Below the pieces are notes generated by a model, which saw nothing but the letters and a program-made list of their open reading frames with translations, searched no databases and was not told where the DNA came from. From Taibaiella helva (lineage in GTDB: Bacteria; Bacteroidota; Bacteroidia; Chitinophagales; Chitinophagaceae), in the NCBI RefSeq assembly GCF_003545695.1, contig NZ_QUZZ01000018.1, forward strand, positions 1-64,000: a stretch of DNA of 64,000 nucleotides. Reading direction: 5' to 3'. This document shows, in pieces, positions 16,117 to 24,983 of this stretch (positions are counted from its first letter, which is position 1; every line of letters starts with the position of its first letter). The position numbers and the translations under genes were made by a program.

Positions 16117-17604
16117 ATGGCGTACCAATCATTGATCCGCTTTCTTGACTATGCGGGCGTAGCGCCGGAAGCCGTGGCTACGACGAGCATCACCCGGATG
16201 AAGAAGCTGGCCCAGGCTGAATTTGCCTTGCAGCCCGGCGGCATCATTACGCTGGAGGGCATCAGCTTTACCAGCAATGATGTGCTGCAGGAGCTGGACC
16301 ATCCCGATGTGCAGCAGCGGCTGCGCTGCCACCTCCTGCTGTGGGAACATAAAGATCTGCTGGAACTGCTGGAGCAGGATCATCTGAACATGGACCGTAT
16401 GGACCAGTGGCGCGGCCTGTGTTACGATGTGGGCTTCCGCAATTTTATATCGTCCTATTTTGCCACGGCTTTTCACAGCGCCATGACTTCTTTGCTGGGC
16501 AATAAGGATCTCTACAATGCGTCGATCTGGATCGATTACCTGGCCTTTGTACTGCCCGAAGATGAAGAGCGGGCCCTGCGCAGCGTACGGCTTTTCCTGG
16601 AAGATGCCCTGAAGCTGTTCCGCAACCTGAACGATACTTCTTACCGCGACCGGATGGAAGAGCTGAAGGTGTGGCGCGACGATTCCTGGAGCCTGTTTAT
16701 CGATAAGCTACCGCGTTCGCTGATGCCTTATGCGGATGAGCTGGCCAATGCTATCATCAATTTTACGGTGCGGATACAGAAGGCCGACCGAAAGCTGTGC
16801 TTTGAGCTGAGCTCGGGCCTGGTGGGCCTGCAGCAGGTGAATTATTCGCTGCGGGGACTGATAAGGAATAACCATGAGATCTATAGGAAGAAGCTGAACC
16901 GGGGGGTATTCAATATGCCGTCGCTCTACCCGGTTGTGGTAGGATTGATCATCCTGATCCGTGTGCTGTCCGGTATGGATTTTTCCAGCAGCAGTTCGGG
17001 AAACAATACGGAGGGTGAATACCAGGCAACGATGGAAGGCCTCGCCTACCAAGGCATCCGGCTTTTTTTTAATCACCAGTACGGGACTGGTCAACCGCCT
17101 GCCCGGGGGAGGAAACAAAGCCTGAGAAATGTCGTCTTCTCCGATAAGCCGGTCTATCTTTTTCTCGAAAACTGGCCCGGCGACGGCCTGTCTCCGGTAG
17201 CCCTGGTCAACAATACCCGGGAACGGATCAAGGTCGATCTGATCAGCGCAGGTAATGTATCCAATGTCACTGTAGGGTCTCATGATATATTGGGTATACA
17301 GCCCGAGCGGGAGCACAATATGGATATGATACTGACTTTTCACCAGGAAGATCCCAGGCTGACTGTCGTTCCGGAGACGAAATACCTGCAATTCCTGTTT
17401 GTCTCGGCTGAACCTGGAAGAGTACGGCATAACCTGAATTTCGCAAAAGAAGAGAGGGTAAGCCTGCCTTTGATACAGCCATCCTCGCTGAAAGACATAC
17501 CGCTGGTAATGACCATTGATGAAAGGGATAGTGGCTACGTCTTTTCGCTGAAAGGAAAGGCAGGGGCAGTCAATTACCGAACCTTACCTGCTGCAAAGAA
17601 ATGA
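16117..17604 (+). CDS. Membrane-anchored hypothetical protein of the Hsp70 operon
   Basis: 495 aa, not recognised. The first ~265 residues are helical and cytosolic in character (FLDYAGVAPEAVATTSI..., HLLLWEHKDLLELLEQDHLN). One hydrophobic segment follows at about 273-288 (LYPVVVGLIILIRVLS), then a Ser-rich linker (SSSSSG) and a beta-rich domain to the end. This suggests one membrane span with separate domains on either side. The start is 1 bp after the Hsp70 stop, so translation is coupled. It may present clients to, or be remodelled by, the Hsp70; this is inferred from gene order. The 3' end is the left boundary of a 480-bp duplicated segment. Confidence 0.75.
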   Translation: MAYQSLIRFLDYAGVAPEAVATTSITRMKKLAQAEFALQPGGIITLEGISFTSNDVLQELDHPDVQQRLRCHLLLWEHKDLLELLEQDHLNMDRMDQWRGLCYDVGFRNFISSYFATAFHSAMTSLLGNKDLYNASIWIDYLAFVLPEDEERALRSVRLFLEDALKLFRNLNDTSYRDRMEELKVWRDDSWSLFIDKLPRSLMPYADELANAIINFTVRIQKADRKLCFELSSGLVGLQQVNYSLRGLIRNNHEIYRKKLNRGVFNMPSLYPVVVGLIILIRVLSGMDFSSSSSGNNTEGEYQATMEGLAYQGIRLFFNHQYGTGQPPARGRKQSLRNVVFSDKPVYLFLENWPGDGLSPVALVNNTRERIKVDLISAGNVSNVTVGSHDILGIQPEREHNMDMILTFHQEDPRLTVVPETKYLQFLFVSAEPGRVRHNLNFAKEERVSLPLIQPSSLKDIPLVMTIDERDSGYVFSLKGKAGAVNYRTLPAAKK

Positions 17605-18320
17605 GCAGGTGATTGAATTATAAATTCCCTGCTGTCATTCTGACTGCAACTCGCGTAGCTTGTGGAATGAAGAATCCTGATCATACAGCTTACCCATTTT
17701 CGCCGCGGCGCTGCGTCGTTGCGAGACATATGTTTTGTCTTTGCCGTTCAGATCGCTACCGCGCTCCGACCGGCCCGTCGCGCTGTTGCGAGACATAAGC
17801 TCCGCACTCACCATTCAGACCGCTGGCGCGTTCCGACCGGTTAGTTGCGGCGTATGCTTTTTGAATAGCGATGAGCAAAAAAACTTCTCCTTCTTTTCTG
17901 CTTCGCCAACGGCGAAGCCCTCATTGAATCCAACAGAACAATAAACAAATACTGAAATAAAAAAGAAGCAAAAAGGCGACACAAATTCAAAAGCTCCGCT
18001 GAATTTGTGTAGCCGACGCACCCGGGCTTTATTTCATGACCGGGCTGTGGAACAGAAACATCGGCTTTATGTGCAAAGGAATGCGCAGGTGATTGAATTA
18101 TAAATTCCCTATTGTCATTCTGAATGCAACTTGCGTAGCTTGTGGAATGAAGAATCCTGATCATACAGCTTACACATTTTCGCCGCGGCGCTGCGTCGTT
18201 GCGAGACATATGTTTTGTCTTTGCCGTTCAGATCGCTACCGCGCTCCGACCGGCCCGTCGCGCTGTTGCGAGACATAAGCTCCGCACTCACCGTTCAGAC
18301 CGCTGGCGCGTTCCGACCGG
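17590..18320. repeat. 480-bp direct repeat pair
   Basis: The segment from about 17594 (GCAAAGAAATGAGCAGGTGA) to ~17840 recurs exactly 480 bp later (about 18074-18320) with few differences. Each copy contains GTCATTCTGA...GTGGAATGAAGAATCC, a Bacteroidota intergenic repeat, and two CCGTTCAGATCGCTACCGCG-type motifs ending in CCGACCGG. The spacer (17841-18073) carries GCACCCGGGCTTT and AAAAGCTCCGCTGAATTTGT, matching the logic of the 8.6-10 kb array. The first copy begins inside the last codons of the preceding gene. Confidence 0.88.
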
Positions 18321-18406
18321 CCAGTGGCAACATCGCATTGCCACGAGCAAATAAAAAATCCCGCTGTGGTATGACACCGCAGGGGACAGAAAGCAAAGAT
18401 ATCTGC

Positions 18407-20425
18407 CTATTTCAAGCCGGCGCGTTCCAGCAGCGCGTCCACAGAGGGTTTGCGGCCACGGAAGGCTACGTACAGCTCCATGGGATCTTCAGTACCGCCC
18501 TTGCTCAGCAGGGTCTTGAACTTAGCGGCCGTTTCCGGATTGAAGATGCCGGTCTCTTTGAAATAGGCGAAGGCGTCGGCATCCAGCACTTCCGACCATT
18601 TATAGCTGTAATATCCGGAGGAATAGCCGCCCGGGAAAATGTGGGAGAACGAAGGGCTTTGCGCGGTATGGTCGATGGTGGGGTAGAGCTGCGTTTCTTT
18701 CGTAGTCTGCTTTTCGAAGGCCTCTATCGTCTCGCCGGCCTGCAGCCTGCCGGTATGATAAGCCATGTCGAGCAGGCCGAAGGACAATTGGCGCATGGTT
18801 TGATAGCCTTCCATAAAATTAGCAGAAGCGACAATCTTATCGATCTTTTCTTCCGGCAGGACCTCGCCGGTCTGGTAATGACGCGCGAAGGCGGACAGGA
18901 ATTCTTTCTGGTAGCAATAATTCTCCATGAATTGCGAAGGCAGCTCAACGAAGTCCCAATACACATTGGTGCCGCTTAGTGTCTCATATACAGTATCGGC
19001 CAGCATGCCGTGCAGGGCATGGCCAAATTCATGGAACAGCGTGGTCACCTCGTTGAAAGTAAGCAGCGAAGGTACTTCGCCTGCAGGCCTGGAGAAGTTG
19101 CACACGATAGAGATATGCGGCCGGTGATCGGCGCCGTTGCTTTTGCTCTGCCCTTTGAAGGCCGTCATCCAGGCGCCGGCGCGCTTGCCTTCCCGCGGAT
19201 GCCAGTCGGTGTATAGCAAGGCCTTGTGCCGCCCGTTTTCCAGCACTTCATATACGGTTACTTCATCATGGTATTTTGCAATGTCGTTACGCTCCGTAAA
19301 GCTTAGGCCATACAGCTTACCTGCCGCATTAAAGGCAGCCTGCAATACCTGCTGCAGCGGGAAATAGGGCTTCAGCTCTTCTTCGGAGTAATCGTATTGC
19401 TGCTCGCGCAGGCGCTCGGCGTAGTAAGCATGGTCGTAGGGCATCAGGGTATCGATACCATCCTTTGCCGCCAGGGGTTTCAGCGCTTCCACATCCTTGC
19501 CGGCATGCGGCCTGGCTTTGTGCAGCAGGTCGTTCAGGAAATCGAATACGGTACCGGGCTGCGCAGCCATGCGCTCTTCCAGCACGAAGGCGGCATGGGA
19601 GGCGAAGCCCAGCAGCCTGGCTCTTTCGTCGCGCAGCTGTACAATGCGCCGTATGTTTTCTTCGTTATTGTATTCATTGGCCTTAAATGCCTTCTGGCCG
19701 TTGGCCAGGTGCAGCTCTTTCCTTCTTTCCCGGTTGGCGGCAAAGGTGAGGAAGGGCACCAGGCTGGGATATTGCAGGGTAATTACCCAGCCTTCCAGCT
19801 TGCGCCTTTCTGCCTCCTGCCGGGCTTGTGCTTTAATGGAATCCGGCAGCCCGGCAATGTCTGCTTCGCTGGTCAGGTGCAGCATGTAGGCATTGGTTTC
19901 CTGCAGCACGTTCTGCGAGAATTTCACCTTCAGCTGGGCCAGCTCCTTGTCGATCTCCCGTAGCTTTTCCTTGGCGGCATCATCCAGCAGGGCGCCATTG
20001 CGGGTGAAGCTTTTGTAGGTCTTGTCGAGGAGGCGGCGCTCTTCACCGCTCAGAGTGCTTTGATCGGTATGCTCCACCACGTATTTTACTTTCTGAAAAA
20101 GTCCTTCGTTGAGGGTGATGTCGTTGCCGAACGCTGCCAGCAGGGGCGATATTTCTTGCTGCACCTTTTCCAGGTATTCTGTCGTTTCAGCCGACGTAAG
20201 GTTGTGGAAGGCTTCCGTTACCCGGTTCAGCTGTTTGCCCGCGCCTTCCAGCGCAGCGATCGTATTGGCGAAGTCAGGAGCGGCCTTATTATCGACGATG
20301 GCCTGGATCTCCTGTTTTGCAGCGTCTATCAGCGTAATGATAGCAGGTTGAAAATCCTCTTCTTTCACCTGGTCAAAAGGGAAGCTCTCAAATGGCGTCT
20401 GAAAGGGATGCAGCAGTATATTCAT
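18407..20425 (-). CDS. M3 family metallopeptidase (peptidyl-dipeptidase / oligopeptidase type)
   Basis: 672 aa, cytoplasmic (no signal). The zinc motif FHEFGHALHG has HEFGH at residues 465-469, followed by SGTNVYWDFVELPSQFMENY, whose Glu is the third zinc ligand region of M3 peptidases. Length and layout match Dcp/OpdA-type enzymes, which trim short peptides released by proteases. The sequence mixes features of both (TLSGTN of Dcp; ELPSQFMEN of OpdA), so I do not assign a symbol. It is a single gene with repeats on both sides. A GTTAG/GGGTATT microsatellite-like stretch follows upstream of its start. Confidence 0.93.
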   Translation of the reverse strand: MNILLHPFQTPFESFPFDQVKEEDFQPAIITLIDAAKQEIQAIVDNKAAPDFANTIAALEGAGKQLNRVTEAFHNLTSAETTEYLEKVQQEISPLLAAFGNDITLNEGLFQKVKYVVEHTDQSTLSGEERRLLDKTYKSFTRNGALLDDAAKEKLREIDKELAQLKVKFSQNVLQETNAYMLHLTSEADIAGLPDSIKAQARQEAERRKLEGWVITLQYPSLVPFLTFAANRERRKELHLANGQKAFKANEYNNEENIRRIVQLRDERARLLGFASHAAFVLEERMAAQPGTVFDFLNDLLHKARPHAGKDVEALKPLAAKDGIDTLMPYDHAYYAERLREQQYDYSEEELKPYFPLQQVLQAAFNAAGKLYGLSFTERNDIAKYHDEVTVYEVLENGRHKALLYTDWHPREGKRAGAWMTAFKGQSKSNGADHRPHISIVCNFSRPAGEVPSLLTFNEVTTLFHEFGHALHGMLADTVYETLSGTNVYWDFVELPSQFMENYCYQKEFLSAFARHYQTGEVLPEEKIDKIVASANFMEGYQTMRQLSFGLLDMAYHTGRLQAGETIEAFEKQTTKETQLYPTIDHTAQSPSFSHIFPGGYSSGYYSYKWSEVLDADAFAYFKETGIFNPETAAKFKTLLSKGGTEDPMELYVAFRGRKPSVDALLERAGLK

Positions 20426-20439
20426 GTTTAGATTGTTAG

Positions 20440-20545
20440 ACTTTAGATATTAGATGTTAGAAATTGTAAGTATTGGGTATTGGGTATTGAGATTTGGTGC
20501 TTGGTACTTGGTTCCGGATACTTGGTACCTAATACCTGATACATA
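20440..20545. repeat. Low-complexity short-repeat spacer
   Basis: Intergenic run of near-repeats: TTAGATATTAGATGTTAG, then TATTGGGTATTGGGTATTG, then CTTGGTACTTGG and ACTTGGTACC. Typical slippage-type spacer; no gene. Confidence 0.7.
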
Positions 20546-20549
20546 AGAA

Positions 20550-21149
20550 TCAATGTTTAAAATGCTCCTTACGGTAGCGCTCCCCGGCTTTCACGGCAAT
20601 GGGCAGGCTGTTTTCCCTGGGGGGTATCGGGCAGTTGTAGCCGGTGGTAAAGGCGCAGTAAGGGTTGTAGGCTTTATTGAAATCGATCACCACTTTCCCG
20701 TCGTGGATATCCGACAGCTTCAGGTCGATATACCGGCCGCCGCCATAGCTTTCGTTGCCGCTGGTACGATCGACAAAAGGCAGGAACAGCTCGTCGGCGG
20801 TCTCCGCTTTTTCCTTGAGCGCCAATAGCTGGTAGGTGTAGAGTTGGTAAGGTTTGCCATTGAGCAAAAACCGGAGCAGGGCGTATTTCTGCGCTTCTTT
20901 TTTCTTGCCCGATGAGGTGGTCAGCTTAAAGGGCTGCTCGTTGTTCAGCCGCTCCACGGTGGCTGTGACGATCATTTGTTTGTTGGCCGGGAAAAAGGAA
21001 AGGTAGGCGGTATCGCCTTTAATGATGTCGTACAGATCGTGGGTGTATTGCCGGCGATGCTGCTTTAACGAAGCTTCGTAGTTTTGCTGCGCTGTAGCCT
21101 GCAGGCCGGTCAGGAAAAGTATGCCGAAAAGAATGCCTTTCATCCGCAT
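20550..21149 (-). CDS. DUF1684 domain-containing exported protein
   Basis: 199 aa with a signal peptide (MRMKGILFGILFLTGLQATA; a start at the second Met is also possible). DUF1684 hallmarks are present: GGGRYIDL near 137 and the C-terminal DFNKAYNPYCAF...YNCPIPPRENSLP...VKAGE. The family's function is not established; proteins are secreted or periplasmic and beta-rich. Single gene, followed on its upstream side by a long repeat region. Confidence 0.9.
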   Translation of the reverse strand: MRMKGILFGILFLTGLQATAQQNYEASLKQHRRQYTHDLYDIIKGDTAYLSFFPANKQMIVTATVERLNNEQPFKLTTSSGKKKEAQKYALLRFLLNGKPYQLYTYQLLALKEKAETADELFLPFVDRTSGNESYGGGRYIDLKLSDIHDGKVVIDFNKAYNPYCAFTTGYNCPIPPRENSLPIAVKAGERYRKEHFKH

Positions 21150-21239
21150 TTTATTTTGCTCAAAAATACGGATAGCGGGGGAAACGGGACGATTGAAATT
21201 GATGATGCCGGGATGGCGCGCCGGTGATGCAATCGAGGC

Positions 21240-21960
21240 GTCTACAAATGTTTTGCTCCTACGGAGCAGTTAAGGCCTTCTCCCAGATTCAATGTCAGCG
21301 GCCTGCTGCACCACCGTGCCGCGAGCGGCGTTACACATTGTAGCACTCTCTATGCCATACTGAGGTCTGCACCGCAACCGAAGTATCTCAAGTCGCGCCA
21401 ATAAAGCAATTGAGATGCTTCATACCGCATGCTGCGCAAGCTATATTCAGCATGATAATGGGGTGTATAGCATTGCAGCCGGTAAAAACACAGCCCTTGC
21501 CGGTGTGCTTGTATCATAAGGCTTGCCGTTCAGGTCGCTATCGCGCCCCGACCGGCGCTGCACATACTACGGCGCCATTACATGGATGGTCGCTTTGTTA
21601 CAAACCTTTTGCGCCTACGGAGCAGTTAAGGCCTTCTCCAGGTTCAATGTCAGCAGCTGGTTGCACCACCGTGCCGCGAGCGGCGCTACACATTGTAGCA
21701 CTCTCGATGTCGTACTGAGGTCTGCGCAGCAACCGAAGTATCTCAAGTCCCGCCAATAAAGCAATTGAGACGCTTCATACCGCATGCTGCGCAAGCTATA
21801 TTCAGCATGATAATGGGGTGTATAGCATTGCAGCCGGTAAAAACACAGCCCTTGCCGGTGTATGCTTGTATCATAAGGCTTACCGTTCAGGTCGCTATCG
21901 CGTCCCGACCGGCGCCGCCTGCGAGGATACATTCACAAAACAAGGACTTGGTGTCCTGGC
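21240..21960. repeat. 356-bp direct repeat pair
   Basis: CCTACGGAGCAGTTAAGGCC occurs at 21258 and 21614, and nearly the whole 356-bp unit is repeated (to about 21604 and 21930). Units include CATACTGAGGTCTGC...CAACCGAAGTATCTCAAG, related to the 8.8 kb landmark, and CCGTTCAGGTCGCTATCGCG followed by CCGACCGG, related to motifs at 1-620 and 17.7-18.3 kb. Confidence 0.88.
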
Positions 21961-22030
21961 GCCTTTGTGAGAAAAACATTAGGAGCAAAGACAGCGGGGT
22001 TATGCGGCGGCTTTTTGCCAGGCGACTATA

Positions 22031-23077
22031 TCAGATGGTGGCGCCAGCCTCCTTGGCTGCCAGGTCGCATGCAGGTGTTGGGCTAAGGCCTACCATTTGC
22101 TGCTGCTCCGGATCCCATATCTTCAGGCGCAGGCAGGCGGCGATATCTTTTACAGAAAGAGTGGTGATTGTAGCGTGCTGCAGCTCGGGCAGGGCTTGCA
22201 TCACCTCGGGTAAGCGGTAAAAGGGTATACGTGAATTGAGGTGGTGAATATGGTGGTAACCGATATTGGCGGTAACCCAGCGCCAGAAGCGGTTGGTCTT
22301 CATATAGCTCGACGATTGCAGCGCGGCGGTCTCGTAGGCCCAATCTTCGTTGGATTTGAAGATCACGCCGGGGAAGTTGTGCTGGGCATAGAACAGGTAA
22401 GCGCCTATGGCGGTGGAAATGAAGAAGGGGATCATAATGCCGGCCATCCAGGATTGCCATCCCAGGAATACAATCGTAAGGGTAATGAAGGCGGCATGCA
22501 GGATAAGGGACAGCAGGGAATCCAGGTGACGGCGCGGGCTGCTCAGCAGGGAATTGACGCACATGCCGAACATGAACATGGAGAAATAGCCGAGCAGGAT
22601 GGTGAACGGGTGCCGGATCATCAGGTACTCGCGGCGCTCTTTATTGCTCATGTTCTCAAACTTGCGGCGCGTGGCCACGGGATAGGAGCCGATGCTGGCG
22701 CTGAAGAGCTTGGAATTGTGGCTGTGGTGATAATCGTGCGAGCGTTTCCAGATACTTTTGGGCGCCAGGATATAGATGCCGAACGCGGTCATAATCGCAT
22801 TGGCCAACTTTGATTTCTGAAGAATAGTATGGTGCAGGTAATCGTGATAGATGACAAAAAAACGGACAATGATCAATCCCTGGGCGATACCGGCTGCCAA
22901 CTGCAGCCACAGCCAGGGCGCAAATAGCGCTGCCGCCATGGTTGCCAGCAGCAGGGCAAACGTGGACAACATATACCACCAGCTCTTCGGGCGGTCTTCT
23001 TTGGCAAATACCTTGGTGGCCAGGATCAATTCTTTCCCCTTACGAAAGGGCTTCACTTCCGTCGCTTCAGCTAACAT
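22031..23077 (-). CDS. Membrane fatty acid desaturase
   Basis: 348 aa with the three His boxes of the membrane di-iron desaturase superfamily: HDYLHH (78-83), HDYHHSH (114-120) and HHIHH (275-279). Hydrophobic pairs lie around 35-75, 155-175 and 195-230. It introduces double bonds into membrane acyl chains using O2 and an electron donor; regiospecificity cannot be told from sequence here. Single gene; the acyltransferase gene that follows upstream on the same strand also concerns membrane lipids but is 90 bp away. Confidence 0.93.
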   Translation of the reverse strand: MLAEATEVKPFRKGKELILATKVFAKEDRPKSWWYMLSTFALLLATMAAALFAPWLWLQLAAGIAQGLIIVRFFVIYHDYLHHTILQKSKLANAIMTAFGIYILAPKSIWKRSHDYHHSHNSKLFSASIGSYPVATRRKFENMSNKERREYLMIRHPFTILLGYFSMFMFGMCVNSLLSSPRRHLDSLLSLILHAAFITLTIVFLGWQSWMAGIMIPFFISTAIGAYLFYAQHNFPGVIFKSNEDWAYETAALQSSSYMKTNRFWRWVTANIGYHHIHHLNSRIPFYRLPEVMQALPELQHATITTLSVKDIAACLRLKIWDPEQQQMVGLSPTPACDLAAKEAGATI

Positions 23078-23167
23078 GATACTATTGTTATATTGGTCTA
23101 AACTGTATAAACGGTAAAGATGCTGTTTTTATTAGACAATTCACAGCTTAATTACCCTACATGAAAA

Positions 23168-24043
23168 TTATGGCCGTTTGTGTTTCCAGCGGCGGTGTGA
23201 CCAGAGCCAGGTTTCCGGCTGACCGATAATATCCTGCTCCAGGCGGTGTGTATGCCGCTCGGTGATCTCGCCATCGCCGGTAGCTGCGGGGTTTTCGACC
23301 AGCTTTTCTACGTGGATCTGGTAATAACCCCGCTTTATTTTTTTTACAAAGGCATACACAATCGGATATTTCAGCTTACGCGCAATACGCTCTGTGCCCA
23401 GGAATACCGGCGTGTCCTGGTGGAGAAAGGTCATCCAGTGGGCATGGTCGGGATGCGGCGTCTGATCGGCAATAAAGGCCGTAGTCGTTGTCTCGGCCCG
23501 GTGCGCCACCATCTCCTTGAAGGTATCTTTCATGGCGATCAGCCTGGTGCCGAAGCGCCGGCGCATCTTTGTGATCAGGCCGTTCATATAGGGATTGGCC
23601 AGCGGGTGGTAGATCACATACAATTGCGATCCCGGCACCTCGAGGCTGCAGGTATTGCCTGCCCATTCCCAGTTGCCCTGGTGTCCCATAACGAGGATCA
23701 CACTTTGTCCTTGTGCGGCAAAGTCGTTGAGCAATTGCTTCGACGCCGGTTCAAAGCTGCAATGACGCAGCATCGCCTGGGGGCTTATCGTCAATGTTTT
23801 GAAGGTTTCCAGGAACAGGTCGCAAAGGTGGCGGTAAAATTTCCGGCGGATCTGCTTCAGCTCTGTTTCTTCCTTTCCCGGGAAAGAACGGCGCAGGTTT
23901 AGCAGCACCAGCCCTTTACGGTAGCCGACCAGGTAGAACAGGATCAGGAAAAAAAGGTCGGAGAGGGCATACAGCAACGGGAAAGGCAATAGCGAAAGCA
24001 GGTAGAGAAAGGGCAGCGACAGATAATAAAAAACAGCTTTCAA
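23168..24043 (-). CDS. Lipid A-type lysophospholipid acyltransferase (LpxL/HtrB family)
   Basis: 291 aa. The catalytic HX4E motif is in VMGHQGNWEWAG (His121, Glu126). A hydrophobic N-terminus (residues 1-40) anchors it in the inner membrane. The family adds secondary acyl chains to lipid A or acylates other envelope lipids. The start is TTG at 24043: a TAG stop lies in frame two codons upstream and no ATG is nearby, so the rare start seems real. A leftward desaturase gene follows 90 bp downstream, so the two may be co-transcribed. Confidence 0.9.
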   Translation of the reverse strand: MKAVFYYLSLPFLYLLSLLPFPLLYALSDLFFLILFYLVGYRKGLVLLNLRRSFPGKEETELKQIRRKFYRHLCDLFLETFKTLTISPQAMLRHCSFEPASKQLLNDFAAQGQSVILVMGHQGNWEWAGNTCSLEVPGSQLYVIYHPLANPYMNGLITKMRRRFGTRLIAMKDTFKEMVAHRAETTTTAFIADQTPHPDHAHWMTFLHQDTPVFLGTERIARKLKYPIVYAFVKKIKRGYYQIHVEKLVENPAATGDGEITERHTHRLEQDIIGQPETWLWSHRRWKHKRP

Positions 24044-24114
24044 GGACTATTGCGGGTTGAGCGGACAAAAATAATAAAAAAAATGCTTTTGTTTCTCCCT
24101 AATGCGGCGCCGGC

Positions 24115-24831
24115 CTATTGCATGTCGATCTTCACGCCCAGCTGTACGACATAGTTGCTGAAATCTTTGCTGCTGCCGAAACGGGCGTTGCCGATAAAGA
24201 AATTGTAAGCCATGCTGCCTTCGATCAGCACATGGGAGTGCACGCGGTAGCGGAGCACGAAGGCAGGCGCTACGCGCAGGAAATAGTTGTTGTCGATGGG
24301 TAGCGGTTTTTCTCCTTCATAGGCAATGCCATATTCATCGTACCAGGTATAGGGCACCATGATCGACTTATCGGCCAGGTGAAATGCGGAAAAGCCGGTA
24401 TACAGCCTTAAGCCGGCTTCCAGCCGGTTCCACTGCTGCACTTTAAATTCGTTGAACAGACTGATGTCGTAGTAGGTGAGCTGCGATTGCCCGATCGCAT
24501 AGCCGAAGGTGGGGGTAACCTTACGGCCGGAAGCAGACAGGCTGATCCCTATCGAAAGATTGTCGGTATACCAGGCCTGCAGGTCGAGGCCGCCGCCATA
24601 GGACTGCTGCTGCATAAAGGGTGTCGTAAGCGCGAAAAAGCCCATCTGTCCTTTAAGGCTGTCCAGCGGGCGGAACATATTGTGCTGCTCGTAATCGGTA
24701 TACTCGTCCTCTGCCTGGTAGTCGTCGGCGTAGATGGCGGTATCGGTATAGGCGGCAGTATCGGTGGCCTGAGCATGGGCTGTGCTCAACAGCGCCAACA
24801 AAGACAAAAGGGTAAAGGTGAAGCGTTTCAT
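24115..24831 (-). CDS. Outer-membrane beta-barrel-like protein
   Basis: 238 aa from the ATG at 24831, where a signal peptide starts (MKRFTFTLLSLLALLSTAHA). An acidic Thr/Ala/Tyr/Asp segment follows (TDTAAYTDTAIYADDYQAED), then alternating beta strands rich in Tyr/Phe/Gly up to the end (FSNYVVQLGVKIDMQ), with a final strand typical of small barrels. Function unknown. Upstream is a divergent gene at 24984. Confidence 0.75.
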   Translation of the reverse strand: MKRFTFTLLSLLALLSTAHAQATDTAAYTDTAIYADDYQAEDEYTDYEQHNMFRPLDSLKGQMGFFALTTPFMQQQSYGGGLDLQAWYTDNLSIGISLSASGRKVTPTFGYAIGQSQLTYYDISLFNEFKVQQWNRLEAGLRLYTGFSAFHLADKSIMVPYTWYDEYGIAYEGEKPLPIDNNYFLRVAPAFVLRYRVHSHVLIEGSMAYNFFIGNARFGSSKDFSNYVVQLGVKIDMQ

Positions 24832-24983
24832 ATTATAGGGATAATTGGTCGTTGTTTTTTGGATCAATGCAATTAAAAAAAGTTTAACGGGCAGACAAAT
24901 ATCCCCCCTTTTGTGGTAGGCCGATGCTCCCGGTAATCCTGTAACCTTTTATGCCTGCCGGCGATACAGGCTAAAACTTTCCT

